A DNA stretch of 64,000 bases from Drosophila pseudoobscura. Its lineage: Eukaryota > Arthropoda > Insecta > Diptera > Drosophilidae. Of the stretch, positions 11,376-25,600 are shown one piece after another (the first letter of the stretch is position 1; every line of letters begins with the position of its first letter). Where the stretch lies: NCBI RefSeq assembly GCF_009870125.1, contig NC_046683.1, forward strand, positions 2,108,001 through 2,172,000, written 5' to 3'. Position numbers and translations under genes: made by a program. The notes beneath the pieces are model-generated. The model worked only from the letters and a program-made list of their open reading frames with translations. It was not told the origin of the DNA and made no database searches.

Positions 11376-14300
11376 GTATGAATGTAATTTAAAGAAGATT
11401 CCTTTTTAACGGTTCGCTAGTAGTATAAGAACCTTATATACTTTGTGGCTTCAGACGGTAGACAGTAATGATCTAGCGACCGATTTGGCCATCTATACTA
11501 TAATGACTGATTGGTGAGTAATTTCCATCTCTCCCCTGCAGCGTGGGACCTATTTTATTGTGGGAACTATTAATATTGTGTACATATGTATCTTATAGCA
11601 GATCAGAAGAAGCAAAGAAACTAGACGATTCTCTGTTTTTATTTATTACTTCTTTTATTACTAACAGTCTCAGATATATGTCTAGCCGTCATTGTACTTT
11701 AAAAGGGTATACCTACAAATAGAGAGTCCCATGATTAGCTCAACAGAATATTGCCATCTGCCATTCACTCTCTTTCACATCACACCTTGGTGGAACCTTT
11801 CTGGGGCATGATGGGCGGGTGGGTAGTGTCCTGTCGCTGGGGCTGGCACTTCACTCGAGCGCGACTCTTATCTATTTCTGTTTTTGTTCGGTAAGCTGTT
11901 GCCATTGTTGGCTTTTAAAATCTTTCTGTGTGCTCTCGTGGCCCCGCCAAGCTCTCACCCAAAACCCACTCTGAAAACATAAATTCACCTTGGTGTTTTC
12001 TTTTGCAGCGGTGCTTTCTTTGTTAGTGTTATTATTATTGTTTACTCTGCGGCTGTGGCTGTGGCAGTGGTTGTGGCAGTGGTTGTGGTTGTGGCTGCCG
12101 GCACATTATTATTACTTTTGTTGCCAGTTTGATGAAGTTTTCGCCCCGATTCTTGTCTATTTTCGGGGCGATTTATTCATAAATTGCTGGTGCTCGCGCT
12201 GTTCGCTTTTGCTGATGGCCCTGGTGGAACATAAGCAAATTTTCGGCACTCTGCTGAGTATATTTAACAATCTAATGAAGTGCGCAATGTATTCATGAAT
12301 CTGACACCCCAAGCTCATTCCAAAACTGGCAGCTTGCAAATCAAATTAGGACCAACGAATGCCAGAAACTTCGCACACGCCGGGCGGAGGCCCTTCGAAT
12401 GTGGCCCACATGTCGTATGATTAATTTCAATCGATTTAACGTCAGAGTTGAGGCACGAACCCGTTCACTCATCGTACGTACTGAAACTGCATTAGGCAGC
12501 CCGGCAGTGCAGTGCAGTGCAGTGCATGGCCGTGGTCTGGCCGTAGGCCCTGTGTTGCCACGGCACTAACGGACTACTCCACATCTCGGACGCCCATCCG
12601 TCAGTCTTTGAGCTAAATGGTCATTTAATTATTTCTTTGCTGGCAGCTCTTAGCACTTCCAATACTCCGACATAATGTGCCATAATTCCTTGGTACTCCT
12701 CCCCTCGGATCCCTGGCAGCGACTCCTTGGCCATGCAAGTCACGTACAATGAAATTAATTAGTCTTGTTTGCCAGCTAGTCGGCCTCCTCATGACGGAGT
12801 GGCAGTCCGCAGTCGACAGTTGGTAGTCGGCAGTCGGTAGTCGGTAGCCGGTAGCCGGCTCCCGCAATGATTGAAGTGCAATCATGTGGGATAAGTAGGT
12901 ATTGAATTGGCGGCAGTTCTGTGGCCTCTACTTTTGAAGCCTCTTCCTTGGAGATTCGTGCGCGCAGAGGCGCACAGATGACGACTGGAGTTCCTGTTGT
13001 GGAATGATTTATGTAATTGGAAAAGGGTCTAGTCTGCCATCTACCATCATCAGCGCTTCTGAGTGTTGCTTAATATTAAGAAATGGAAACGTTTTCGATT
13101 CGTTAGCTCCTACCTGGCGGCAATTCATCTGCTGCTCAGATACCCAATGAATTCTTTATCATAGGACTAAACATCTTAAAATTTAATCGACTTTCCGTTT
13201 ATCTTCCCTCGATTTTGCCCATGGCTGCTTACTTTATTCGCTCAAGAGTTCGCTTAGGATTGGTTTCCACGGACATCTTTGCTTATTTATATTATTCTTA
13301 TATCATTCCTATTTTGCCCCCGGCTTAATTAGCTGTCGACAGATCTGAGATACAACTTCAGTGGAGACATGACAAAGCGGAAAACGAATAAAGTCCTCAA
13401 AGTCGGCGGCCATAATGGCGAAACGAGGTCAAACAGCTTTTAGCCAAAAATAATTTATAATTATGTGCGCCGCTGGCAGTGGGTGCTGCTGAAAGCTAAA
13501 ATCGGAAAAGGTGGCGGCGCCTTTAATTAATGAAATCATTTTCAGATCGAACACGCATTTAATCAAAGTCAGTCCCAAGGAGAAGGGAAGCAGTGCCAAG
13601 GGGATATCGGAGCAAGCCGGTTGCCTATGCAATTTGTCTAGCCGTGCCCCATCTCATTCCAGTAATCCTAACCCATCCCATTTCCTTCAATTTCATTCTG
13701 TTCCGGAGCGGATCCCTCGTGTTGCGGCTCCTGAAGTGACGCCCTGAAGTGTGTGTGGGGAAAACCCTGGCCACAGGAATGCAAATGCTTGGGAAACGAA
13801 AGAATCCTGGCTGTCTTTTTCTCTTCAGCATTCGGCATTTAATCTTGAGGAGCGGAGCCCGTAATTGTCGCACATCCCTTGGCCGTGCCCCTACTCCCGG
13901 ATCCTTGTTCTCGGCTCCAGTCCGCCCTCGGGCCACTCTGCGCTAATTTGAAATGGAAAATTAATTGCACAAATTGCTTGCAATTTATATTTTTGCCACA
14001 CAAAAGGCGACTCAGTGCCCCGCGCACTGCCGGCGACTCAGTTTTTGACGCTTTCGCTTATTATTGCTTAAATGGCCAATTGATGTTCCTAATTAGGGCA
14101 ACGGCCCAAAAGCGAAGAGCAAAGAACGAATTGGGAACGAAAGAAAATCCCCGGAAAAACAATGAAGAGGAAGACCGCAGGCCCGAAGACACAGGGGAAT
14201 ATTTGTAAAGAGCTCTGGGCATCCTAGTACTTAATGGCAGCTCCCCTCGAAATGGGTCTTGTTATGAATTGGTTATCCCTGGCAATCATTTAAAGATACT

Positions 14301-14850
14301 CGTACAAGATGTTCCGCCAGCAATAATGAACAACCTTAAACGGAGAAAATTTACATTGTAAATATATAGATACAATTTCTTACCCTGATTTGAATGTGCT
14401 CTTGTACTATATCAATTTGATTCTCAAAACACCCCAAAATCAGCAAGGTATATCAATATATTCATTCCGAATCATTGATACACAGTCCAACGATGGAAGG
14501 ATGGTTCCAATCTGTTATAGTAAACACAGTAAAGTTCGGAACATTGAAAACCTATCTATCAATCATGTAACAAAATTAACTTCTTCATATTCATTTTCTT
14601 TCTTCATGCTTAATTTCGAGACCTGGAATGACGCTGCGAAAATATCCCAACGAAATAATTTTTTTCTTTGAAATCATTTCAGAACCAGAAACGATTTTAG
14701 AAGCTATGTATGTATGTTGGACGCTTTATAAATTTCAATTGAATAAAGGAATCTACTTGGAAAATTTTAAATTTGCGCAGTTCCTTTGAGCTTTAATAGT
14801 TTTAAATAGTTGTGCCACAAACCGAATCGTACCCGATTTCCCCCCGCCAG
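11376..14850. other. intergenic DNA
   Basis: Mixed AT-rich and GC-rich unique sequence. It contains a GTGGTTGTGGCAGTG repeat at 12050-12095, a GTCGGCAGT/GTAGCCGGT repeat at 12810-12860 and a GTGCA repeat near 12510-12525. An AT-rich open frame at 14390-14671 (93 codons) has no coding-type composition and is not called. Confidence 0.5.
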
Positions 14851-15100
14851 ACGGAGTGCTGTCCAAGAATTACTGAGGCGAATTCTAGACAGACCAAGAC
14901 CTTTCTCAGAAGACAGAAGCGGTCCCCTTGCAAGATCCGAACCTAACCAGCCATCGTCTTCCTTCGACCTGGCCATTGAAAACAAGCACTTTGACTATGG
15001 CAGACCAGAGAAAGGCCACGCGGGCTTCAGATTAAAGATAGATATAGTTGTTGTTAGGCTTAAGATAGATACAAATGTTTTCCACTTATTTATTCATTAA
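14851..15100 (+). CDS. candidate 3'-terminal coding exon, product unknown
   Basis: A pyrimidine-rich acceptor (TTTCCCCCCGCCAG, ending 14850) opens an 83-codon frame to TAA at 15098-15100, with AATAAA only 21 bp later. The encoded stretch starts RRSAVQELLRRILDRPRPF and continues with an acidic, polar region ending FDYGRPEKGHAGFRL; a duplicated LKID motif follows. No ATG is available in this frame before the acceptor, so upstream exons must exist if it is real; none was identified with confidence. The region lies 200 bp from the left end of the large transposable element, so the gene may be disrupted or old. No family is recognised. Confidence 0.3.
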
Positions 15101-15107
15101 TACTAAT

Positions 15108-15317
15108 CTAAGTTTTGATGAATAAAATGATTGAAAAATTATCCTTACAAACACTCTGGAAAATATGACTTGGTGGGGTGGTTTGAATCCATACCAAAGG
15201 ATTTTTCCAATTACAGGAACATATGGAACGGCCAGATATATGACTGGAGAAAATATACTTGTCATTGGTGCAAGATAAGGACTCCATCACATCATTGATG
15301 TTATTCCAATCGCAGGT
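15108..15317 (-). other. open frame flanking the element, possible interrupted coding sequence
   Basis: On the minus strand 70 codons are open with a mixed polar/Cys composition (includes SCTNDKYIFSSHISGRS). The only ATG (15321-15323) is supplied by the first bases of the transposable element. Without the element the frame would meet stops immediately upstream. A second frame of the same stretch is hydrophobic and also open for 60 codons, so coding status is unresolved. Confidence 0.2.
15121..15126 (+). terminator. AATAAA poly(A) signal
   Basis: Canonical hexamer 21 bp after the TAA of the candidate terminal exon at 14851-15100. Its position supports that exon. Confidence 0.4.
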
Positions 15318-15510
15318 AGCCATCGCACGTTCCGATCGGACAAGAAATGGCGGATTTATGCCATAACAAAACTATTACAACAACCACATCCGGTTATTAC
15401 AACAAGAACCACTTTCTATTTGGTGGCACTCGAAACCGAGATTTTTCGGTCTTCAGATTTTCTGATACCAGGCGAACAGAAAGCAGAAGAAGGCCACCGG
15501 TTTCTTTTTT
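15318..15510 (+). repeat. left terminal inverted repeat
   Basis: It pairs with the complement of 26751-26941. Shared blocks include TCCGATCGGACAAGAAATGG, the TTATTACAACAA-type run, GATACCAGGCGAACAGAAAG and AGAAGGCC. Differences are scattered substitutions and a short indel around 15440. Similarity decays inward but reappears at 15675-15750. Confidence 0.85.
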
Positions 15511-15674
15511 CATTTTTCAAGTTTTAACGTCCCTAAAAGTATGCAACGATTTTTCGCAGTCGCTGAAGTTGCTTGTTGTTGAATTCTCGATCTGGTATCT
15601 CAGATCGAAAATTTCTAGTTTTTGACCATTTGACGTCAGATCTCTTTTGCATTATTTCGTTGGATATATTTATG

Positions 15675-15750
15675 GGCCGATCGGGGCGGGACAAGTCTTT
15701 TCGTGATCTTCGCGATCGGGAGAGTCCTACAAATCGACTGCCATAAAGAA
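15675..15750 (-). repeat. inverted partial copy of the satellite unit at the left edge
   Basis: Read on the minus strand this matches part of the tandem unit. Shared blocks are GCCGATCGGGGCG, TTTTCGTGATC, AGAGTCCT and AATCGACTGCCAT in the same order as the complement of the unit. It therefore belongs to the left arm as the mirror image of the right arm's unit, head to head with the array. Confidence 0.7.
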
Positions 15751-17706
15751 GACAGAGATAAAGCGTACAGAAAAAAACAGTATTATAATGATATGCAAAT
15801 CCGCATCTTCGGGTGGCTATATCTCTGACATATAGAGCCAGATCGGTGAAGGACTTACTTTCCCAGGATCGCGAGGATTCAGGCTGTCGATCGGCATCAA
15901 AATCTCGACTTCGAAAATGCGGCCGATTTTTTGAAAATTTAATGATGGTTACATCATGATTTTTTGCGAAAATCGTGAAAAAGTGAATGTCCTTTTTTCT
16001 GATGGCAGTCGATTGGCAGGACTCTGCCGATCACGAAACGGCATGCCACGCCCCGATCGGCTGCCGTATTGCAGAGATATAGCTTACAGAAAAACCCAGT
16101 ATCTTTAAGATATGAATATCCGAATCTTCGGAAGGCTATATCTCTGACAAATTGGGCCAGATCGGTGAGGGACCTACATTCCCAGGACCGTGGGGATCCA
16201 GACTGTGGATCGGCATCAAAATCTCGACTTCGAAAATGAGGCCGATTTTTTGAAAATTTAATGATGGTTACATCATGATTTTTTGCGAAAATCGTGAAAA
16301 AGTGAATGTCCTTTTTTCTGATGGCAGTCGATTGGCAGGACTCTGCCGATCACGAAACGGCATGCCACGCCCCGATCGGCTGCCGTATTGCAGAGATATA
16401 GCTTACAGAAAAACCCAGTATCTTTAAGATATGAATATCCGAATCTTCGGAGGGCTATATCTCTGACAAATTGGGCCAGATCGGTGACGGACCTACATTC
16501 CCAGGACCGTGGGGATCCAGACTGTCGATCGGCATCAAAATCTCGATTTCGAAAATGAGGCCGATTTTTTGAAAATTTAATGATGGTTACATCATGATTT
16601 TTTGCGAAAATCGTGAAAAAGTGAATGTCCTTTTTTCTGATGGCAGTCGATTGGCAGGACTCTGCCGATCACGAAACGGCATGCCACGCCCCGATCGGCT
16701 GCCGTATTGCAGAGATATAGCTTACAGAAAAACCCAGTATCTTTAAGATATGAATATCCGAATCTTCGGAGGGCTATATCTCTGACAAATTGGGCCAGAT
16801 CGGTGACGGACCTACATTCCCAGGACCGTGGGGATCCAGACTGCCGATCGGCATCAAAATCTCGATTTCGAAAATGAGGCCGATTTTTTGAAAATTTAAT
16901 GATGGTTACATCATGATTTTTTGCGAAAATCGTGAAAAAGTGAATGTCCTTTTTTCTGATGGCAGTCGATTGGCAGGACTCTGCCGATCACGAAACGGCA
17001 TGCCACGCCCCGATCGGCTGCCGTATTGCAGAGATATAGCTTACAGAAAAACCCAGTATCTTTAAGATATGAATATCCGAATCTTCGGAAGGCTATATCT
17101 CTGACAAATTGGGCCTGATCGTCCTTTTTTCTGATGGCAGTCGATTGGCAGGACTCTGCCGATCACGAAACGGCATGCCACGCCCCGATCGGCTGCCGTA
17201 TTGCAGAGATATAGCTTACAGAAAAACCCAGTATCTTTAAGATATGAATATCCGAATCTTCGGAAGGCTATATCTCTGACAAATTGGGCCTGATCGTCCT
17301 TTTTTCTGATGGCAGTCAATTGGCAGGACTCTGCCGATCACGAAACGGCATGCCACGCCCCGATCGGCTGCCGTATTGCAGAGATATAGCTTACAGAAAA
17401 ACCCAGTATCTTTAAGATATGAATATCCGAATCTTCGGAGGGCTATATCTCTGACAAATTGGGCCAGATCGGTGAGGGACCTACATTCCCAGGACCGTGG
17501 GGATCCAGACTGTCGATCGGCATCAAAATCTCGATTTCGAAAATGAGGCCGATTTTTTGAAAATTTAATGATGGTTACATCATGATTTTTTGCGAAAATC
17601 GTGAAAAAGTGAATGTCCTTTTTTCTGATGGCAGTCGATTGGCAGGACTCTGCCGATCACGAAACGGCATGCCACGCCCCGATCGGCTGCCGTATTGCAG
17701 AGATAT

Positions 17707-20176
17707 AGCTTACAGAAAAACCCAGTATCTTTAAGATATGAATATCCGAATCTTCGGAGGGCTATATCTCTGACAAATTGGGCCAGATCGGTGAGGGAAT
17801 TACATTCCCAGGACCATGGGGATCCAGACTGTCGATCGGCATCAAAATCTCGACTTCGAAAATGAGGCCGATTTTTTGAAAATTTAATGATGGTTACATC
17901 ATGATTTTTTGCGAAAATCGTGAAAAAGTGAATGTCCTTTTTTCTGATGGCAGTCGATTGGCAGGACTCTGCCGATCACGAAACGGCATGCCACGCCCCG
18001 ATCGGCTGCCGTATTGCAGAGATATAGCTTACAGAAAAACCCAGTATCTTTAAGATATGAATATCCGAATCTTCGGAAGGCTATATCTCTGACAAATTGG
18101 GCCTGATCGTCCTTTTTTCTGATGGCAGTCAATTGGCAGGACTCTGCCGATCACGAAACGGCATGCCACGCCCCGATCGGCTGCCGTATTGCAGAGATAT
18201 AGCTTACAGAAAAACCCAGTATCTTTAAGATATGAATATCCGAATCTTCGGAAGGCTATATCTCTGACAAATTGGGCCTGATCGTCCTTTTTTCTGATGG
18301 CAGTCAATTGGCAGGACTCTGCCGATCACGAAACGGCATGCCACGCCCCGATCGGCTGCCGTATTGCAGAGATATAGCTTACAGAAAAACCCAGTATCTT
18401 TAAGATATGAATATCCGAATCTTCGGAGGGCTATATCTCTGACAAACTGGGCCAGATCGGTGACGGACCTACATTCCCAGGACCGTGGGGATCCAGACTG
18501 TCGATCGGCATCAAAATCTCGATTTCGAAAATGAGGCCGATTTTTTGAAAATTTAATGATGGTTACATCATGATTTTTTGCGAAAATCGTGAAAAAGTGA
18601 ATGTCCTTTTTTCTGATGGCAGTCGATTGGCAGGACTCTGCCGATCACGAAACGGCATGCCACGCCCCGATCGGCTGCCGTATTGCAGAGATATAGCTTA
18701 CAGAAAAACCCAGTATCTTTAAGATATGAATATCCGAATCTTCGGAAGGCTATATCTCTGACAAATTGGGCCTGATCGTCCTTTTTTCTGATGGCAGTCA
18801 ATTGGCAGGACTCTGCCGATCACGAAACGGCATGCCACGCCCCGATCGGCTGCCGTATTGCAGAGATATAGCTTACAGAAAAACCCAGTATCTTTAAGAT
18901 ATGAATATCCGAATCTTCGGAGGGCTATATCTCTGACAAATTGGGCCAGATCGGTGAGGGAATTACATTCCCAGGACCATGGGGATCCAGACTGTCGATC
19001 GGCATCAAAATCTCGACTTCGAAAATGAGGCCGATTTTTTGAAAATTTAATGATGGTTACATCATGATTTTTTGCGAAAATCGTGAAAAAGTGAATGTCC
19101 TTTTTTCTGATGGCAGTCGATTGGCAGGACTCTGCCGATCACGAAACGGCATGCCACGCCCCGATCGGCTGCCGTATTGCAGAGATATAGCTTACAGAAA
19201 AACCCAGTATCTTTAAGATATGAATATCCGAATCTTCGGAAGGCTATATCTCTGACAAATTGGGCCTGATCGTCCTTTTTTCTGATGGCAGTCAATTGGC
19301 AGGACTCTGCCGATCACGAAACGGCATGCCACGCCCCGATCGGCTGCCGTATTGCAGAGATATAGCTTACAGAAAAACCCAGTATCTTTAAGATATGAAT
19401 ATCCGAATCTTCGGAAGGCTATATCTCTGACAAATTGGGCCTGATCGTCCTTTTTTCTGATGGCAGTCAATTGGCAGGACTCTGCCGATCACGAAACGGC
19501 ATGCCACGCCCCGATCGGCTGCCGTATTGCAGAGATATAGCTTACAGAAAAACCCAGTATCTTTAAGATATGAATATCCGAATCTTCGGAGGGCTATATC
19601 TCTGACAAACTGGGCCAGATCGGTGAGGGACCTACATTCCCAGGACCGTGGGGATCCAGACTGTCGATCGGCATCAAAATCTCGATTTCGAAAATGAGGC
19701 CGATTTTTTGAAAATTTAATGATGGTTACATCATGATTTTTTGCGAAAATCGTGAAAAAGTGAATGTCCTTTTTTCTGATGGCAGTCGATTGGCAGGACT
19801 CTGCCGATCACGAAACGGCATGCCACGCCCCGATCGGCTGCCGTATTGCAGAGATATAGCTTACAGAAAAACCCAGTATCTTTAAGATATGAATATCCGA
19901 ATCTTCGGAGGGCTATATCTCTGACAAATTGGGCCAGATCGGTGAGGGAATTACATTCCCAGGACCATGGGGATCCAGACTGTCGATCGGCATCAAAATC
20001 TCGACTTCGAAAATGAGGCCGATTTTTTGAAAATTTAATGATGGTTACATCATGATTTTTTGCGAAAATCGTGAAAAAGTGAATGTCCTTTTTTCTGATG
20101 GCAGTCGATTGGCAGGACTCTGCCGATCACGAAACGGCATGCCACGCCCCGATCGGCTGCCGTATTGCAGAGATAT
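17707..20176 (+). repeat. higher-order repeat block A (1163 and 988 bp periods)
   Basis: A marker unit carrying GAGGGAATTACATTCC and GACCATGG recurs at 17707, 18870 and 19858. The unit-length order is 319-175-175-319-175 (1163 bp) and then 319-175-175-319 (988 bp). This indicates duplication of multi-unit blocks rather than single units. Confidence 0.8.
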
Positions 20177-22655
20177 AGCTTACAGAAAAACCCAGTATCT
20201 TTAAGATATGAATATCCGAATCTTCGGAGGGCTATATCTCTGACAAATTGGGCCAGATCGGTGAAGGACTTACTTTCCCAGGACCGTGGGGATCCAGACT
20301 GTCGATCGGCATCAAAATCTCGACTTCGAAAATGAGGCCGATTTTTTGAAAATTTAATGATGGTTGTTACATCATGATTTTTTGCGAAAATCGTGAAAAA
20401 GTGAATGTCCTTTTTTCTGATGGAAGTCGATTGGCAGGACTCTGCCGATCACGAAACGGCATGCCACGCCCCGATCGGCTGCCGTATTGCAGAGATATAG
20501 CTTACAGAAAAACCCAGTATCTTTAAGATATGAATATCCGAATCTTTGGAAGGCTATATCTCTGACAAATTGGGCCAGATCGGTGAGGGATCTACTTTCC
20601 CAGGACCGTGGGGATCCAGACTGTCGATCGGCATCAAAATCTCGACTTCGAAAATGAGGCCGATTTTTTGAAAATTTAATGATGGTTATTACATCATGAT
20701 TTTTTGCGAAAATCGTGAAAAAGTGAATGTCCTTTTTTCTGATGGAAGTCGATTGGCAGGACTCTGCCGATCACGAAACGGCATGCCACGCCCCGATCGG
20801 CTGCCGTATTGCAGAGATATAGCTTACAGAAAAACCCAGTATCTTTAAGATATGAATATCCGAATCTTCGGAAGGCTATATCTCTGACAAATTGGGCCTG
20901 ATCGTCCTTTTTTCTGATGGCAGTCGATTGGCAGGACTCTGCCGATCACGAAACGGCATGCCACGCCCCGATCGGCTGCCGTATTGCAGAGATATAGCTT
21001 ACAGAAAAACCCAGTATCTTTAAGATATGAATATCCGAATCTTCGGAAGGCTATATCTCTGACAAATTGGGCCTGATTGTCCTTTTTTCTGATGGCAGTC
21101 GATTGGCAGGACTCTGCCGATCACGAAACGGCATGCCACGCCCCGATCGGCTGCCGTATTGCAGAGATATAGCTTACAGAAAAACCCAGTATCTTTAAGA
21201 TATGAATATCCGAATCTTCGGAAGGCTATATCTCTGACAAATTGGGCCAGATCGGTGAAGGACTTACTTTCCCAGGATCGCGAGGATTCAGGCTGTCGAT
21301 CGGCATCAAAATCTCGACTTCGAAAATGCGGCCGATTTTTTGAAAATTTAATGATGGTTACATCATGATTTTTTGCGAAAATCGTGAAAAAGTGAATGTC
21401 CTTTTTTCTGATGGCAGTCGATTGGCAGGACTCTGCCGATCACGAAACGGCATGCCACGCCCCGATCGGCTGCCGTATTGCAGAGATATAGCTTACAGAA
21501 AAACCCAGTATCTTTAAGATATGAATATCCGAATCTTCGGAAGGCTATATCTCTGACAAACTGGGCCAGATCGGTGAGGGACCTACATTCCCAGGACCGT
21601 GGGGATCCAGACTGTCGATCGGCATCAAAATCTCGACTTCGAAAATGATCACGAAACGGCATGCCACGCCCCGATCGGCTGCCGTATTGCAGAGATATAG
21701 CTTACAGAAAAACCCAGTATCTTTAAGATATGAATATCCGAATCTTCGGAAGGCTATATCTCTGACAAATTGGGCCAGATCGGTGAGGGACCTACATTCC
21801 CAGGACCGTGGGGATCCAGACTGTGGATCGGCATTAAAATCTCGACTTCGAAAATGAGGCCGATTTTTTGAAAATTTAATGATGGTTACATCATGATTTT
21901 TTGCGAAAATCGTGAAAAAGTGAATGTCCTTTTTTCTGATGGCAGTCAATTGGCAAGAGTCTGCCGAGCAGGAAAGGGCATGCCACGCCCCGATCGGCTG
22001 CCGTATTGCAGAGATATAGCTTACAGAAAAACCCAGTATCTTTAAGATATGAATATCCGAATCTTTGGAAGGCTATATCTCTGACAAATTGGGCCAGATC
22101 GGTGAAGGACTTACTTTCCCAGGATCGCGAGGATTCAGGCTGTCGATCGGCATCAAAATCTCGACTTCGAAAATGCGGCCGATTTTTTGAAAATTTAATG
22201 ATGGTTACATCATGATTTTTTGCGAAAATCGTGAAAAAGTGAATGTCCTTTTTTCTGATGGCAGTCGATTGGCAGGACTCTGCCGATCACGAAACGGCAT
22301 GCCACGCCCCGATCGGCTGCCGTATTGCAGAGATATAGCTTACAGAAAAACCCAGTATCTTTAAGATATGAATATCCGAATCTTCGGAAGGCTATATCTC
22401 TGACAAATTGGGCCAGATCGGTGAAGGACTTACTTTCCCAGGATCGCGAGGATTCAGGCTGTCGATCGGCATCAAAATCTCGACTTCGAAAATGCGGCCG
22501 ATTTTTTGAAAATTTAATGATGGTTACATCATGATTTTTTGCGAAAATCGTGAAAAAGTGAATGTCCTTTTTTCTGATGGCAGTCGATTGGCAGGACTCT
22601 GCCGATCACGAAACGGCATGCCACGCCCCGATCGGCTGCCGTATTGCAGAGATAT

Positions 22656-25600
22656 AGCTTACAGAAAAACCCAGTATCTTTAAGATATGAATATCCGAAT
22701 CTTTGGAAGGCTATATCTCTGACAAATTGGGCCTGATCGTCCTTTTTTCTGATGGAAGTCGATTGGCAGGACTCTGCCGATCACGAAACGGCATGCCACG
22801 CCCCGATCGGCTGCCGTATTGCAGAGATATAGCTTACAGAAAAACCCAGTATCTTTAAGATATGAATATCCGAATCTTCGGAGGGCTATATCTCTGACAA
22901 ATTGGGCCAGATCGGTGAGGGACCTATATTCCCAGGACCGTGGGGATCCAGACTGTCGATCGGCATCAAAGTCTCGACTTCGAAAATGATCACGAAACGG
23001 CATGCCACGCCCCGATCGGCTGCCGTATTGCAGAGATATAGCTTACAGAAAAACCCAGTATCTTTAAGATATGAATATCCGAATCTTCGGAAGGCTATAT
23101 CTCTGACAAATTGGGCCAGATCGGTGAGGGACCTACATTCCCAGGACCGTGGGGATCCAGACTGTGGATCGGCATCAAAATCTCGACTTCGAAAATGAGG
23201 CCGATTTTTTGAAAATTTAATGATGGTTACATCATGATTTTTTGCGAAAATCGTGAAAAAGTGAATGTCCTTTTTTCTGATGGCAGTCGATTGGCAGGAC
23301 TCTGCCGATCACGAAACGGCATGCTACGCCCCGATCGGCTGCCGTATTGCAGAGATATAGCTTACAGAAAAACCCAGTATCTTTAAGATATGAATATCCG
23401 AATCTTCGGAAGGCTATATCTCTGACAAACTGGGCCAGATCGGTGAGGGACCTACATTCCCAGGACCGTGGGGATCCAGACTGTCGATCGGCATCAAAAT
23501 CTCGACTTCGAAAATGAGGCCGATTTTTTGAAAATTTAATGATGGTTACATCATGATTTTTTGCGAAAATCGTGAAAAAGTGAATGTCCTTTTTTCTGAT
23601 GGCAGTCGATTGGCAGGACTCTGCCGATCACGAAACGGCATGCCACGCCCCGATCGGCTGCCGTATTGCAGAGATATAGCTTACAGAAAAACCCAGTATC
23701 TTTAAGATATGAATATCCGAATCTTCGGAGGGCTATATCTCTGACAAATTGGGCCAGATCGGTGAGGGACCTATATTCCCAGGACCGTGGGGATCCAGAC
23801 TGTCGATCGGCATCAAAATCTCGACTTCGAAAATGCGGCCGATTTTTTGAAAATTTAATGATGGTTACATCATGATTTTTTGCGAAAATCGTGAAAAAGT
23901 GAATGTCCTTTTTTCTGATGGCAGTCGATTGGCAGGACTCTGCCGATCACGAAACGGCATGCCACGCCCCGATCGGCTGCCGTATTGCAGAGATATAGCT
24001 TACAGAAAAACCCAGTATCTTTAAGATATGAATATCCGAATCTTTGGAAGGCTATATCTCTGACAAATTGGGCCTGATCGTCCTTTTTTCTGATGGAAGT
24101 CGATTGGCAGGACTCTGCCGATCACGAAACGGCATGCCACGCCCCGATCGGCTGCCGTATTGCAGAGATATAGCTTACAGAAAAACCCAGTATCTTTAAG
24201 ATATGAATATCCGAATCTTCGGAGGGCTATATCTCTGACAAATTGGGCCAGATCGGTGAGGGACCTATATTCCCAGGACCGTGGGGATCCAGACTGTCGA
24301 TCGGCATCAAAGTCTCGACTTCGAAAATGATCACGAAACGGCATGCCACGCCCCGATCGGCTGCCGTATTGCAGAGATATAGCTTACAGAAAAACCCAGT
24401 ATCTTTAAGATATGAATATCCGAATCTTCGGAAGGCTATATCTCTGACAAATTGGGCCAGATCGGTGAGGGACCTACATTCCCAGGACCGTGGGGATCCA
24501 GACTGTGGATCGGCATCAAAATCTCGACTTCGAAAATGAGGCCGATTTTTTGAAAATTTAATGATGGTTACATCATGATTTTTTGCGAAAATCGTGAAAA
24601 AGTGAATGTCCTTTTTTCTGATGGCAGTCGATTGGCAGGACTCTGCCGATCACGAAACGGCATGCTACGCCCCGATCGGCTGCCGTATTGCAGAGATATA
24701 GCTTACAGAAAAACCCAGTATCTTTAAGATATGAATATCCGAATCTTCGGAAGGCTATATCTCTGACAAACTGGGCCAGATCGGTGAGGGACCTACATTC
24801 CCAGGACCGTGGGGATCCAGACTGTCGATCGGCATCAAAATCTCGACTTCGAAAATGAGGCCGATTTTTTGAAAATTTAATGATGGTTACATCATGATTT
24901 TTTGCGAAAATCGTGAAAAAGTGAATGTCCTTTTTTCTGATGGCAGTCGATTGGCAGGACTCTGCCGATCACGAAACGGCATGCCACGCCCCGATCGGCT
25001 GCCGTATTGCAGAGATATAGCTTACAGAAAAACCCAGTATCTTTAAGATATGAATATCCGAATCTTCGGAAGGCTATATCTCTGACAAATTGGGCCAGAT
25101 CGGTGAGGGACCTACATTCCCAGGACCGTGGGGATTCAGGCTGTCGATCGGCATCAAAATCTCGACTTCGAAAATGCGGCCGATTTTTTGAAAATTTAAT
25201 GATGGTTACATCATGATTTTTTGCGAAAATCGTGAAAAAGTGAATGTCCTTTTTTCTGATGGCAGTCGATTGGCAGGACTCTGCCGATCACGAAACGGCA
25301 TGCTACGCCCCGATCGGCTGCCGTATTGCAGAGATATAGCTTACAGAAAAACCCAGTATCTTTAAGATATGAATATCCGAATCTTCGGAAGGCTATATCT
25401 CTGACAAACTGGGCCAGATCGGTGAGGGACCTACATTCCCAGGACCGTGGGGATCCAGACTGTCGATCGGCATCAAAATCTCGACTTCGAAAATGAGGCC
25501 GATTTTTTGAAAATTTAATGATGGTTACATCATGATTTTTTGCGAAAATCGTGAAAAAGTGAATGTCCTTTTTTCTGATGGCAGTCGATTGGCAGGACTC

